A stretch of 64,000 nucleotides of DNA from assembly GCA_000181795.3 (NCBI GenBank), contig CM012954.1, positions 7,623,413-7,687,412 on the forward strand, in the 5' to 3' direction. The notes under the pieces were generated by a model. That model was not told the origin of the DNA, did no database searches, and saw only the letters and a program-made list of their open reading frames with translations. Shown piece by piece: positions 1 to 13,547 of this stretch. Both the position numbers and the translations under genes were made by a program. This DNA is from Trichinella spiralis. Lineage: Eukaryota > Nematoda > Enoplea > Trichinellida > Trichinellidae. Every line of letters starts with the position of its first letter. Position 1 is the first letter of the stretch.

Positions 1-643
1 AAGGCCCTGCCTCGCTTTGACAATTTACCAAACTTTCAGTCTATTCACAATTTGCTGAACTGATCTAATAAAATAAGCTAAACAGTTTGAACTGGTTAAA
101 TATATATATGGTAGTTTTTTTTTCATCAAAACCTTTCAAATTTAAATTTTTTCAAATAATCAACTGAGAGAGAGTAAACTTGGATTATTTTCATTCGGAA
201 AAAGAAAACCGGATGCTAACTGATGGGACAATAGAAAATTTTGACTGGAACAATAGTTTCTGCCTTGTGTGCAACAGATCTCGAGAGATTAATTTTCCGA
301 TCCAATTCAAGCATCGATGTAGGTTAGGTGAGTTGAGTCTGCTTTCATGAATTCACCAATTCTTTCTACTATATTCCAGTTCGTTGAAGTGCATACATAA
401 TATATACATACGTATGTTTATAACTAGACAACAATTATGAATTTGCACTACCATTTTGGAATTCGAATATGGAACATCTAATCCATTTCTTTTTTCTCCA
501 TTTCTCCAGTTGTATACTATCCGCTTAATAGAGCAATCAATTGGCATTTTCATGATTAAATCGTTTTTTAGAAACAACTCATTCTCAATATGGACAATAT
601 GAGAAAAAATTCTGTTAAATATCGTTGAAAATGTTTATTATAG
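1..643. other. Upstream region of the PTR gene, missing 5' exons
   Basis: AT-rich sequence before the first exon of the patched-related gene that I can place. The gene must have at least one more exon, because the exon at 644 begins mid-codon and the protein model lacks the N-terminal cytoplasmic part and first membrane segment. A plus-strand open stretch at about 178-345 contains an ATG at 214 and a GTGAGT donor-like site near 329. It shows no membrane segment, and its reading phase does not join cleanly to the exon at 644, so I do not count it as coding. The missing exons may lie before the window. Confidence 0.4.
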
Positions 644-3600
644 GGCTGAATACGCAGAAGCAGTGAACCGGTTGAACTTGTACATCATAAGTCATGTTCA
701 CGTCCGCTATCGAAATCGCACATGGAATTACATGGATCTGTGCCTACACTGGGAAGATTCTTGTTTCACAAACCCCCAACTCGGAATTATCAATACTGTA
801 TATCAAAATCGAGGTCGAATTATGTTCAATCTTACCTATCCAATCACCAGACTCGGCTCACAGTCAATATACCTGGGAAGCAGTTTGGGCGGCGTGTTAA
901 TCAATGAATTTGGTCATATTGAAACTGCCAAAGCGTGGATGCTGATTTATCAGCTTCAGTTCTATCCGGACAATACTAGCTATGTCAGTGGACTTTGGGA
1001 AAAGGAGTTCCAACGAGCTTTGCTCAGTTACAACGATCCGTTAATTCACATCACAGCATTTCATTCACAAACTTTGGACGATGAACTGGAACGCAACGCG
1101 GACCATCTGACCCCGCGATTTGCCCTCTGCTTTCTTATATTATTAATTTTTGCCATTTTTTGTACGCTTTGCTTCATCGACGGGACCGCTTACATCGACT
1201 GGGGACAAAGTAAACCTATATTAGCTTTAGTTGGAGTAATCAGTGCCGGTATTGGAGTCTCATCGGCTGTCGGCATGATGAATCTGTGCGGTATGATTTA
1301 TACACAAATTGTTGCCGTCATGCCCTTCCTAATTGTGTGTATGTTATCATTGTTCTATTTTTCACTTAAACTACTTTAAGAATTTTTTCTGTATTTAAGC
1401 TGTACGTTTGGATAATACTTTCCTAATGATCTCCGCGATACGTCTCACGTCGCGCAACTTACCTGTAGAAGAACGTATGGGTCAAGCAATGTCTGAAGCA
1501 GCCGTATCGATCACGATCACCGTACTGACGGATGTGTTCAGCTTCGCACTGGGAATTTTGACCAACATCCCAGCAGTGCAAATTTTCTGCGCCTACACTA
1601 CTGCCGCCATAATGACAACATTCTTCAATCAGCTGACAATAATGATGGCTGTACTTGTGATTACCCTAAGGATGGAGAAAAATAATTTAAACTGCCTTTT
1701 TGTATGTCTAGAAACAAAAACTTACAAAAAAGATAATCCTAGTAAGTGCACGATGCATTATTTCACAAATTTCGTCTTTAAGTTGTCATATTTCAGCAGC
1801 TTCACCTATGCTATAGCGAAATTATTGCTACATTATTTAAATCACATACTACATAGCTCTTTTGAAAAAGAAAGGAAATACATTATGAACAGAAATGTTA
1901 ATTTGAACATGATTATCAATTGATACTGTAATATTTTATTCATGCACAGATTTGAATTCTTATTTCATTTTTAAGCAAAAGGCAAAGAGAAAAAGAAAAT
2001 ACAAATTGTACATATTTCAGAGTCACAAAACTTTTTTACCCGTATGTTCATGCTTGGTTCAAAAGTGGAAGGAAATACGAGTGCCGCAAGAACTACTGAA
2101 CCAGAGCGAGGTTTGATACAGGTCATTTTTGAAGACTGGTACGCACCTATATTGATGCATCCGGTAATGCGAACGGTTGTTCTTGTCTGGTTTGTTCTCT
2201 ATCTTGGCCTGAGCATTTGGTTTTGTTCCAATGTACGAGAAGGACTCGAGCCGGTCAATTTGCTCGTATCTGACTCTTATGCCATTCCACACTACCGTGC
2301 TCTAGAAAAGTATTTCTTTTCCTTGTTAATCAATAAATAAAATAAAATAAATAATTTAATTTGAGGTATTTCTGGAAATATGGTACTGAAGTGCAGGTTG
2401 TGGTGAACAATCCATCAGATTTATCAAATGCTGGAGAGAGGATAAAAATAGCAGGGGTGGTGCGAGCATTTGCCGAATCACCGCATGGTATGGGCTTGGA
2501 TAGTGTGCAGTTCTGGTTGTTCGAATTCGAACGTTTCCTCCTCAATGACGACGAAAAGCGCAACATCGACTTCCTGTCGCCGAAAGAATTCTACGAGTCG
2601 CTACGTGATTTTCTCATGCTCAGCACATACGATCGCTTCAGGTAACTCTTTTCAACCTACGCATAAAAAGAACAGCAACGATGAAGAATATTTTTTTTCT
2701 GTTATTTTTCAGACTGGATGTATTGTGGAATGAAGATGGAACAGCAGATCAAAATATGAATCCAATCAAATCTTATCGTTTCTACATCGGCGTGAAAGAT
2801 TTCACCAATTCTGTGAAACAAACCCAAGCAGTGCAAAAATTACGCGCCGTGGCAGATCATTTCCCCGACTACAACATCACGACATTCAACCCAATCTGGC
2901 TATTCGTCGATCAGTATCAGGAAATACTTCCAAACGTTTTACAAGAAGTGATCGCTGGAATCTCGGTGATGGTACTGATCGCACTGTTAATGATTCCACA
3001 TCCATGTTGCAGTTTTTGGGTGGCGATCACTATTGCTTCGATTGATATTGGTGTGGTTGGTCTGATGACTGTATGGGGTATAAATTTGGATACGGTATCG
3101 ATGATTACAATCATCATGAGCATCGGCTTCTCAGTTGACTTTTCTGCGCACATCGCGCACGCATTTGTCGTCAGCGACTGCAAATCATCAACAGAGCGTG
3201 CCAAAAGAGCCGTATCACGCATGGCTTGGCCAGTTATTCAAGTAAGCGTTTCTTTTTTCTCTTCTTAAAAATACACATATATTTGAAAAATCTGCTTAAC
3301 CAGAAAAGTTGTTGTAACAAGTAACCTTGTGGAAAAAACATCTTTCTCTGATTTTTATTGTTTTGCTTGTCAACATAGCTAAAGTTGAGCTAAAGAGAAC
3401 AAAAAAAACTCAAACTACAATCAATCGCCTTTTCTTTCAGGGCGGTGTGTCCACAATACTGGGAGTGGTGGTGCTTTCCAATCTGGACTCTTACATGGTG
3501 TTGGCTTTTTTCAAAACAGTCCTGTTAGTGATCATGTTGGGCATGCTGCACGCGATCGTTTTTCTGCCGGTATTGCTCAGTTTGTTCGTGCACAACGGAT

Positions 3601-4142
3601 CATCAATATGTTGTGGTCGAAAAACAAATGCCAACAACAACAACAACAACAATTCAGCTTCCAAACTAAGTCACATTCCACAGTCGGTCACTTTGAACGT
3701 GCAGCCATTTCAGCAGTCAACAATGAAACACCACCATCGCCAATCACTGGCCAAGCATCGGCAAAAGACAACACCTCTGCATCATCTGCCACCGGCAAGC
3801 ATGCAACTGCGTCCAGAGCACGAATACGAGTCCATCCATCAGTATGCCATCAACTGGAAAGTGCCGAACTTGTACGCACCAGGGCCACTTGCCCACTGCC
3901 AATCGACAACATCAGTCAATGCTAACAACAAACCAAGCGAAATACTACTACGGCCCCGTGTAGCTAATTACATTCCAGATCCGACAAACACAACAGATTA
4001 CGGTACGCTCACGTCATCCTCCGCGGGCTCATCGCCCGCTTGGATCGATTGGACTCAACGTACTGGTCGAATGGCCAGAATGCAACCGACCGAAATTACA
4101 ACGATGGAACCATTGAACCTCAGTCTTAAAACGACTCGGTGA
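644..4142 (+). CDS. Patched-related (PTR) sterol-sensing-domain membrane protein, 5' partial
   Basis: A member of the nematode patched-related RND family, which sits in plasma or apical membranes and is linked to lipid or sterol movement, cuticle formation and moulting. Exons: 644-1338, 1400-1741, 2021-2309, 2366-2641, 2713-3241, 3441-4142; phases agree and give 943 residues, against roughly 900-1000 for the family. The extracellular part has paired cysteines and a family-like 'FNLTYPITR'. The sterol-sensing helices start at 'FALCFLILLIFAIF'. The helix-4 motif reads 'VRLDNTFLM', where the family normally has a glycine two residues before the Asp. The second-half motif 'IGFSVDFSAHIAHAF' is typical, as is the end 'FLPVLLSLF'. 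The cytoplasmic tail of about 170 residues is low complexity, with a poly-Asn run encoded by a CAA/AAC repeat near 3633-3651. The gene is convergent with UCKL1. Family assignment is firm; the specific ptr orthologue is not. Confidence 0.9.
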
Positions 4143-4151
4143 ATCTCATTT

Positions 4152-4183
4152 TCTTCTCCTTCTCCTTCTTCTTCTTCTTCTTC
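4152..4183 (+). repeat. CTT/CTTCTC polypyrimidine tract in the PTR 3' UTR
   Basis: An imperfect CTT-repeat tract beginning about ten bases after the PTR stop codon. A similar tract follows the LRR gene stop at 15903. Confidence 0.7.
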
Positions 4184-4378
4184 GTTTTTTTTGGTTTTAT
4201 TATACTGTTTGTTTTATCAACTGTGAACTGCTGCTTGTAAGACAGTGAACATCTTAGTACCGGTCTTAGTGTGATAAGAAACATTCGTCGGATGTGATGT
4301 GAAATTATTTGAAGAAGTTTTTGCAAACAGAGAAAGAAGAGATGAAAATGGAAAGTCGATTTTTACCTAATTTTGTTA

Positions 4379-4384
4379 AATAAA
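4379..4384 (+). terminator. Candidate poly(A) signal for PTR
   Basis: An AATAAA hexamer about 240 bases after the PTR stop codon, in otherwise AT-rich sequence. Chance occurrence is possible. Confidence 0.4.
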
Positions 4385-4851
4385 TAGTTACACATAAGAC
4401 GAGTGGTGTTGAAACGATTTTGAAAGAGAAAGCACAACTGCAAAGAATCCGCAGGCATACATACAACATACGTGTCGCATTGGCACAAAACAACGTGATG
4501 TGATGAACTGAACTCTGAGAACGAACACTTCAAATCTCACATATGCGTATCATTTGGTATTCTTCACAGAATACTAATAAATAAAGGTCATATTTTTTTG
4601 TAACTATCCAAAAGAAATGCAATATATGAAAAACAACAAAAATGGCAATAATAATAGTGAGAAAAATGAGTTGGAAAACAAATACCCCACCTCTCTTTTC
4701 TCCTGAGCACACAGACACAAATACACAGGCCGTGATAACTGAACGAAACTCGAATAAATATGATCATTAATTACCTTGACAAGATGATTGTAATAACACG
4801 AAAAAGTGACCAACTGGGATGCCGGTTGGCCAACAGCAAACAGTTGACGAG

Positions 4852-7800
4852 TTATCCGTCGCTGGCGCAGTCGTATTCGAGCTTGTCGCTGCAAGGCTGC
4901 AATTCAGTGCCGAAATAGCGATCACCGAAATTGCCTATTCCTGGAATGATGTGATAATTTGGTGACAGTTGCTTGTCGACAGCAGTAGTGACCAGTCGAA
5001 CTTTGGGAAACGCATACGCGACACTTTGCACTCCAGTTTCAGCCATCAACAACGCCAACAAGGTGATATTCTCCTCCGGAACGTCGTGATCCAAAAGTAT
5101 TCTTATAGCCATCATTGCCGCAGCACCGGTTGCCACTGTGGCGTCCATCAGCAGAATATGATAAGAACTGATTTCTTTGGGCAAAGTTAAATAATACAAT
5201 TCCGGCTCCATGGAATCTGGATTTGTTTGAATGAGAATTTTACTAATGATACAGTCTTTGAGCACCTCACGCAACGCCGTTTCCATCGTCTCGCCGGCTC
5301 TGAGAATGCTGACGCCACAAATTAGTCGAGCTTTGCGCCGCTTGCCGGCGTATATCAAACCCGAAGGACATTCCACATTGCAATCGCTGAACGGCAGCAA
5401 CGATAACGCGTGCTCAATAAGCAAACGCATCAGTCTGTTGGAATAGAAGATAAATTCCGATCGAGGAGCATTTTTATTTCGAATCAACGAATGCAAGCCC
5501 TATGAAAACAACAAACAATACACTATCATTTCAAATGACCATCATCCAAAGCTTCTACTACTGACTTGATAACAACAACTTGTGCAAACAACACAACAAT
5601 ATTTGCATTATTATTATTATTATTAACATTATTATTTACTTATTCCCTTTCCAATCTCGCATTGCGGTGCTTTGCTATTTTTAAACATTCATAAATAGAC
5701 TAAATATACTTGAACAGATAAAGCTTTAGTCGTGTCGACCGAAAATTATCATCACCAATTTTGAAGTATAACGAATGACAATCACAACAAGCATGTGAAG
5801 TTGTGTACAATAGAATGCAATGCAACAAATTGCTGCTCCATACATTGGACGTAATTAATCATTTTCTCTTTCCAACACTTTTCTCTCAGTTGTTAATTAA
5901 ACGCTTGTATAAAAGATGAATAATCTTTTTAAAAAATTAATGAAAAATAAAATATGAATTAAAAGAAATATATACATTTAATTAATTTCTTTTAATTAAA
6001 AAATAAATAACTTACTCGAATTTGAGGTGTCTGTTTCAAAACGTGCAAACTAGGCGGAGGTTTAGCTTGCAAGCCGTTACCATTGCGACCGTTCAAAGCG
6101 CCCATTGCCAGTTGTGCTCGATTCTTCACCGTCAAATCGTGAAGACAAGTTTTGACGTGAAAAACAATCAAATCAATACCAACATGATTCTCACCACCAC
6201 GAGGAATTATCACATCGGCATAACGCATACATGGGGCGATGAAGCTGTCGAAAGCAGGCTTAATAATGAAAAAAAGAACATCCAATTATTATTTATTTAC
6301 AAATAAAATCGTTACATCGTGCACAGATGTTTCAATTTATATTTTCCTACAATAATTCATCATCTATTATTTACATTCTTTTATATCACAATTATTATTC
6401 ATTTCACTGCCATGCCGTGTTAGCTCAGCTAAACATTAAATGAAAATGTAATAAAATGAAATCAAAAAATAATAATAATACATGCAAAACCTCTTGACAA
6501 TTACTAAGCTTAATCAATGTATGCAAGTATGTTTACTAAGACATGCAAAAAGAACATTGTGAATTACCTTGACAAAATTGTTGTACTGCTCTAGAACACC
6601 CTCAACGTCCCGACCCCTTTCTAAAATATCTCGACTAAGGCGGCGAGCCAAACGAATATCAGCGTCCGTGTCCACAAATACTTTCAAATTCATCATGTCG
6701 AGAATGTCTTTTCGATGAAAAGCTAATATACCTTCGAAAATCAACACCGAAGCCCCGTACATTGTTTTGTTCATCTTTTCCCGGCTATGGGTAGAAAAAT
6801 TATACACTGGCACCTGAAATGAAAGTGGAAATAGTTTGATAAAGAAATAAATTCTTATTATTATTAAAATGAAAATAGCAAACTAACCTCAACTCGTTTA
6901 CCTTCTTTCAAGCGGATTAATGTACGATACAGCAGATCAAAATCAAATGCGTCAGGATGGTCAAAATCATGCTTATTGTTCAACGCAGCTTGATGCTGTT
7001 CCGGCGTTAGCACTTTGTAAAAGCTGTCCATGCTGAGCAAAGTAACCCACTGAATATCCAGTGCTTCGATTATTCTATTCGCCACAGTTGTTTTGCCACT
7101 GGCGCTGCCACCACAAATTCCGATTATGAACGGTTCACGTAGTTGATAGCCTGAATTATCATACCACGGAGGACGACCAGCAGTGTAGAATACCTAATTG
7201 CAAACAATCAATATTGCTACATATCACTTTGAAAAATAAACATATTATTCGTATACAATTGCGAATCATAAAAAATTTTTTTCATGAAATGTGAAATTAT
7301 TTCACGTATTAAATAAAATAAAATAAAAACTAAAACTTATATAATAATGACAATATAGCATAAAGTTAGCAAGTTAAATTTGACATGTTCTACAAATGAA
7401 AGAAATGTCAAATCTCATTTAGTTCAGACAAAGATCAATCTACTCATTTCACTCTGAAAAATCAACATAATTAATTTTTGAAAAATGTCACCTATAATTT
7501 ACAAAAAAATATTTTATAAATACACTAATACCTATTGAAAATAAAATTAAGTTTCGCTATAAAAAAGTTTTTTACATGAGTGTAAATCTGATTCTGTAAC
7601 AATTAAAAAATTGCAAAAACTCTGTGGCGTTGCTCACTTTTCCATTCCATCGTAAAATGTGATCTTCAACTTTGGAGCCGGAATGAGTTCTCCGCCTGGA
7701 TTTCAGACTGCCAGAATCAGAATCATTTTCTTCGTTGCTTGTGCTTGCCCTCAACATCCGCCCATTGGATAAACTAACATCGTTGCTCGCTGTTGAAACA

Positions 7801-7871
7801 TTTGCTCGTCGTCTGCTCGACGATTCTGCTTCGTCATCTCTGTTTTTATGTGCTTCGGCCAGATCAACCAT
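4852..7871 (-). CDS. UCKL1: Uridine-cytidine kinase-like 1 (kinase plus UPRT-like domain)
   Basis: Cytosolic pyrimidine-salvage protein: a uridine/cytidine kinase domain fused to a C-terminal uracil phosphoribosyltransferase-like domain. Exons in transcription order: 7871-7638, 7193-6888, 6813-6568, 6258-6016, 5499-4852; phases close to 558 residues, against about 548 in human UCKL1. Residues 1-78 are a polar, Ser/Arg-rich leader. The kinase has a P-loop 'GGSASGKTT', '[11 protein letters not shown]', '[10 protein letters not shown]' and '[14 protein letters not shown]'. The UPRT part has '[17 protein letters not shown]', the PRPP-loop equivalent '[17 protein letters not shown]', and '[14 protein letters not shown]' near the end. 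The ATG chosen at 7871 follows an AG that could be a cis- or trans-splice acceptor; an upstream in-frame non-ATG extension exists. It is convergent with PTR. Whether the UPRT half is catalytic cannot be told; in animals it is often considered inactive. Confidence 0.95.
5957..5997. repeat. 13-bp perfect inverted repeat inside a UCKL1 intron
   Basis: Arms at 5957-5969 and 5985-5997 are exact reverse complements separated by 15 bases. They lie in the last UCKL1 intron (5500-6015), close to the donor side of exon 6016-6258. A stem-loop in the nascent RNA is possible. The sequence is very AT-rich, so it may be a chance hairpin. Confidence 0.6.
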
Positions 7872-10091
7872 AACATCTGACGCTGATAATGAGTGAGAAA
7901 TGAACATCCAAAACAACAAACCAAAAACCTGCTTTTTTCAGACTGTAGGTACAATGAAAAAAACACAACCACTAAACAATTATTTTCACTATTTATATGG
8001 CAAGAGAGCAGTTCTAATAACCCGACCAATGCTAATTACAGCAGTGTCAAAATGATAAATTTACAGTATTATAACAACTTGAAAATCTAAGGAAAAACTG
8101 ACATACCGTATACCGCTTTTGTAATTTAATTCGAAGGACATTATTATTGACAAAAACAATATAAAAAATCAAAAAAATATTTCGTAAAATTAAAGAAAAA
8201 AAGCAAGATACGTAAACGTAAATTAGGAAATTGATGCAAATAAAACCGACTACATTTTATAATTAACTTCAGATGAAAAACAAAACTCATGTCATCCGCA
8301 TAAAGGTAAAATGCAAACCTTTACTGATGACAAACAAGCTATCTGAATTTACATTAATATACAATCATTCGGATAAAGTTTTCTTTTTTATTCATTCAAC
8401 AATGATTGAACAACATAACCGATCATTTGCAGTTGTGCAAGAACACAACTTTCTCAACAAAATTTATACAAGTGAGCAGGAAAACTTTACTGTTCACTCT
8501 CGCTGTTTAATGCGCCTCACAATTTCAAAAACTACTTCAAGCATGACAATTTGAAAACAATAAGCGCAACATTTGATCAAATGCGCTTTCCAATTTGTTC
8601 CAGCCAATAGTTCGGTGCCAAAATGTTGTCAGTGTCGTAAAACTGAAACTAGTAATTAAAACTAGATACTCACGCAGTGATGAATACTGAATTATATTTT
8701 TTGCACAAAAAGTTATACAGAAAATACTGAAAAGCACGTTTAATTTAAAAAATTCACATAACTTCAATCTGACAAGACTGATTATAAATTATAAATGAAA
8801 AATGTAAAAAACAAACGAATATTATTCGTACTGAACAAAATGCTTAGTTCTTCAAAATGCAATTACTACAGTATATAATGAAAAGCAAGTTGCTGCATTT
8901 TTCACGTACTGATAGTTGAACAAGTGTTTAGTAGAATAAAATTAAAAAATTTAATTCTGAAAGATACAAGCATATATATGTATTCGACAAACTAAAATAT
9001 GAACGCAGTAAATTGTTGCTAAAACAGTTTTTTTTTTCAAATACTATCATACTGCATTACAAGTGCCTATAAAAAACTGGACTTTATCAATAAAAAAGAA
9101 TTAAAAATTATTTTACCAGAAAAGCTACAATTCACAACACAATCATGATCATTTTATTCAAATTATACGAACTGAACGTTCAAAAAGGTGGAGACAAGAT
9201 TAAAATATACTGCTTCTTAAAAATTAATAACAGTAAAAACACTGACAGAGAAGAAAGATGTAAATTTCTGAATATTTTTGCCATCTGCGGAAATACGTTT
9301 GAATTCTGTAGATAATTGAATCTGACCGCCATAGCCGATAAAGAAAAGCAAACAAAAAGTATGATCACGATGCAAATCATGCTTGTTGAATAAAATAAAA
9401 TAAATGAAACCATCAAAAAATACTACTGAAAAACACATCCTGACATTTATATAAAAAGAAGGGTAAGTGAAAAGAAAACTTTATAAATAAATAAAATACT
9501 AAATACTGACAATAAATTATTTTCTATAACAATTTATAAAGTGTGACCTTTTATCTAAAATTTCCAGTCGGCCATTTATCACAAACGCGCATTACAATTG
9601 TCCGATGATCAGTAATCAGTAATTGTCGGTGTTATTTAGAAGCTCAATAGAATGGGATATTTGCTAAGCAAAGCTCAGACTGTTGTTGTTTGCGAAGAAA
9701 AAACATCCCTTAATCACAATTTCCTGAACATTGTAAAGTCATGGTCAACATGAAAGAAAAAAGTGAATAGCATCAGCATCGTTCAATTATTGTAAACTGA
9801 TACTGCTCACTCATTTGGATCGCACGCAACCTTGATACAATGATACAGATCACCAATAATACTAGAAAAGATCATCCAATCTCTAAAGTTGGCAGTCAAT
9901 TTTTACCGGCTTGGAATTGGGCCGAGATGAATAAAATGAAAAGATTATTCACTGTTATTGTAGTATTAATCTGAAAAATACTTTCATTTCCTACTCTATC
10001 GTGCAGTGCATTGCATAACTCACAAAACAAAAAAACCGCTCATAAAAAGTACTGATAAAAGCTAGAAGCAGATGAGATAATAATGATAAAT

Positions 10092-10119
10092 GCACACACA
10101 CACACACCTATATATATAT
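10092..10119. repeat. CA/TA microsatellite
   Basis: A run of CA dinucleotides followed directly by a TA run in intergenic sequence. Confidence 0.85.
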
Positions 10120-10992
10120 TACATGCACGAGTGACTGACAGTTTTATCACCTTGGCCTTTTGTTCCACAATACACACATATATATATGCATACAGATATG
10201 TGTGCAAAAATATACATCCCTGCATAAGAAAGGTTAAAATGCTGATGCTAGGGAAGATTTTCTTTATAACAAAGTTCAGCAATAAATCACTAACGAATAA
10301 GATGAATTTGAGAAACAACAATACTGCTTGCTTGCTTTTTAAAGTTTCAATTTTTAAAAGCATCGGTTTTCAATGTTGAATTGAAAAAAAATTTTTTTTG
10401 TTTTTAGATCATCGAATATGAATTACAGCGACAGTAATTAGCTTGTGACATGGAAAGCGGCCAGGCATGGGACAACTGTTGGAACATCTGCTCGACCTTG
10501 CGGCCAGAATCCGTGAGAAAAATTTTCCACCCAACACAATATATAAGATGGAACTTTCACGTCAGAAGCATGCCCAATAAATCTCTAAAGGCAACATTTA
10601 ATAAATAATCGTCAAATTGTTGTTATATAATTGTTTGATCACTTTCAACTGCTCAACTTCGATGATTAAAATTCAAATTCAAAAAAAGAATAGTATTTCA
10701 ATATTCCGGGTTCTTTTAAAAACAAAAAAATGAAAAATAAATAAATCACGCTTGATAGAAAATTATCATGATAAAACGCACTGAATTAAGATGACAGCAT
10801 CAAGAAATTTCCAAGGTCAATTGACAATGTGCGCTTGTTGTCAGTTTGTATCATTTGATAAAACTGAGCATAATCTAGTTGAGCTTTTATTCATCAATTT
10901 CAATCATTTTCATTAATAAAATGGAACATTTACTTTAGCAGGCGAACAAATTTCACTTTATGCATATCAAGGAGAAAAGTTGCCGTTTTTGG

Positions 10993-11010
10993 AATATATA
11001 TATATATATG
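10993..11010. repeat. AT microsatellite
   Basis: About nine AT units followed by a T-rich run. Confidence 0.8.
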
Positions 11011-13312
11011 TTTTTTTTTCTTAGCAAAAGTCAGTTAATCGATAATATCGTCGATGCCTTTCAGATTGATCAACTGTCTCGGTCACGGACAAGATAAAAT
11101 CATCACTCGTCGTCAGTGACAGTGAATAATTAATAAATAATAAAATAACAATAATAAAAATTGTCCAGAAAAACAAGTGAATTTTTTTTTCATTTTCAAA
11201 ACAAACTGACCTGTGAATCATTATCACTGTATTATTTGTATCAACTATTAAAAACAAATTAGATAAACGGATTGTTTTGTTTTTGTAAAAATTATTAAAT
11301 ATGAAAGAATAAAAATAAAATGAAAATTTTGTTTTTTACACATATACCAAAACGAAATTTGACCTGACCTGAAATTTTTGAACAAAGACGAGCTTTCACT
11401 GTATTGTTGTTAAGCATACTGAACGTTGTAAAAATGTTCTCTGCCACTAGCAGCAGTAGAAGCAAAAAACCGGAAAAAGGAAACCAAAAAACACACAGCA
11501 GAATGTAGAATAATGAAAGAATAAATAAATTATAGCAAACAACACCAATTTGCTGGTGTGTCGCTTTCCGTTGAACAAATAATAATAAAACCCAATGGAG
11601 TAGAAAAAAAAAGATAACCATCCTGTGGTTTATTCAAGAAAAAAGAAAAGTGAAAATTTGAAAATAAATTTATAATCCACTACGAATTTCTTATTGTGAG
11701 ATTTGTTAATATTAAGATGTTGAAATTAATAATAATTGCATTGAACAAAAATGCACACAAAAATATTTGTATAATATTTCCCAAATGGATTGTCAGTACA
11801 AATTGCCAGAAAAAAATTGAATATGTTAACGGTGACGCTTTTTCTTGCACAATCTACAAATGAGGTAAAGGGGGACAAAGCACAAAGGTATAAAAAAATA
11901 TGCTCAGTCAGAAGCGTTGTCTGGCGTCAGGCGGCACCTTTGAACATTGTGGTGGATAATCAGCTGAACATGGGGGAAAAAAGATCTCCAGAGAGCCTCA
12001 ATGTACAGCAGTGGTAACAAATGTCATACAAAAAGCAATTAAGCTGAGCAACAAAAGCCGCAAAGGCGTGCCGCCCAAGCTGACCTCGATCCACTGCAGC
12101 TTGAACACCTGCTTTGAACTGCCAACTGAGACTGATCGTCAGTAAACACGACATACCGCCAATGATGGTCAATGGTCGTAGACACGGTCATCAGTTGTGT
12201 ACATTGCAGCTAAGAAAAACAGAACAATCCCAACTAATAATACTTTTCGCATATACTGATTAAAATCATCGATTTGCTCTCATCTCATCCCATATCCCCA
12301 AATGTAAGCTACCTGATTTATAAATAAGCGCTGCTATTGACTGTCACTTGACATACCGAACTGTACAGAACAGTAATCCGTCTGAAAAACTGATTGATCT
12401 ATTCATACTGCGACTATATTCATCGTTCTTTTATAAATTCATCTCTTTGAAAAATAAGTAAACCTTTCCACTGAAGCAGGAGATTATTTATCAGCAAATT
12501 TGTGCAATTACGCAAGCAAAGTTCCAGTATCTTATAGTTCTCGAATTCAAGATATGGGCGGATGATGCGCCGATGTGGAAAATTGACACAGTTCAGCATG
12601 GCCTGCTGAAGAAGAAGATTAGCCTTTAATAAGGGACAAAATGAACCTATACAATACTGGTGTCGCGTTTCTCGGTCTCACGCAGTAGCAGATGGTCAGC
12701 GGGAGAAGTGTGGGAATTTCCTAACGTGGGAACAACAACATACAAGTGTCCAAATCCAATATGCCCGAAGACAATTAACAATAACAACTCACCGAACAGC
12801 TGCCTGCACAACATGCCATGCTTACTTTATTGCAACGTAATCTCTCTCTGGCATGTTCAACAACTGTGGGAAACAAGTTTTCAAAAGAATCAAATTTCGC
12901 ACTGAATAAAAAAAATAAAATGAATATCTGAATAAATTTCGTCAAATCACAACATAAATTCATCCATGATTCAATTCAAATGTTTGTCAGTTGTTCAATT
13001 ATCAATTCAACGTCACTTACTATAACCAACAAATATATATATCAGTGAAGCGTAAAAATTTTCCAAGAACAAAACAAAATATTATAGTCTAATTTTTGAT
13101 GTTTTCACTTGTTCAGCAAATTGAAATTTAACTAATTAACCAATTAATTAATTAAATTCAGTATAATAATGTATCGCTCGCAAAAAGGTGCTACGTTCCC
13201 ATGCTTGCTAGCTCGCTCGCTCGCTAGCCACCTGTTGTTGTAGAGAAGAAAAGATTTGGTTATGTTATGTGGTAAAGTTGCTCGCCGACCGGTCAACCAA
13301 TAGAACGGGAGC

Positions 13313-13333
13313 CATTGTCTAATGTAGACAATG
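13313..13333. repeat. Perfect 9-bp palindrome with 3-base spacer
   Basis: CATTGTCTA at 13313-13321, then ATG, then its exact reverse complement TAGACAATG at 13325-13333. It sits about 320 bases upstream of the LRR gene start, next to a CCAAT box. It could be a binding site for a dimeric regulator or a small cruciform. Confidence 0.75.
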
Positions 13334-13515
13334 CGTTCGTTTTATAGACGTTTACTGTCTATTCTGAGCGGTAAGTACACTTGACGACTAATAAAAGTAT
13401 TTTTCCCACAGTAGCCCACTGCGCCACGTCGACCTGGATTTTTTCGGTCGACGCTGATTGGTCGAAATTTTGAAGACCAAATTCCACCCTTGTTACTTGT
13501 CCATTTACAATCAAT

Positions 13516-13547
13516 CAGTCAGTCAGTCAGTCAGTCAGTCAGTCAGT
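13516..13547. repeat. (CAGT)8 microsatellite in the LRR gene 5' flank
   Basis: Eight uninterrupted CAGT units, about 100 bases before the ATG and so probably in the 5' UTR or core promoter. On the other strand this reads ACTG repeats. Confidence 0.9.

Larger units (their letters stand above)
4143..4851. other. Convergent intergenic region PTR/UCKL1
   Basis: About 700 bases between two stop codons. Apart from the pyrimidine tract and the AATAAA just after PTR, I see only AT-rich sequence and short chance ORFs. Confidence 0.6.

Noticed and set aside
178-345. Open stretch upstream of the PTR gene as its first exon
   Set aside because: It has no membrane helix or PTR-like motif, and its donor phases lead to a stop codon when joined to the exon at 644.
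11960-12172. Minus-strand 70-codon ORF with a hydrophobic N-terminus that could be a secreted peptide
   Set aside because: No upstream acceptor or promoter-like context and no family match; composition alone is too weak.
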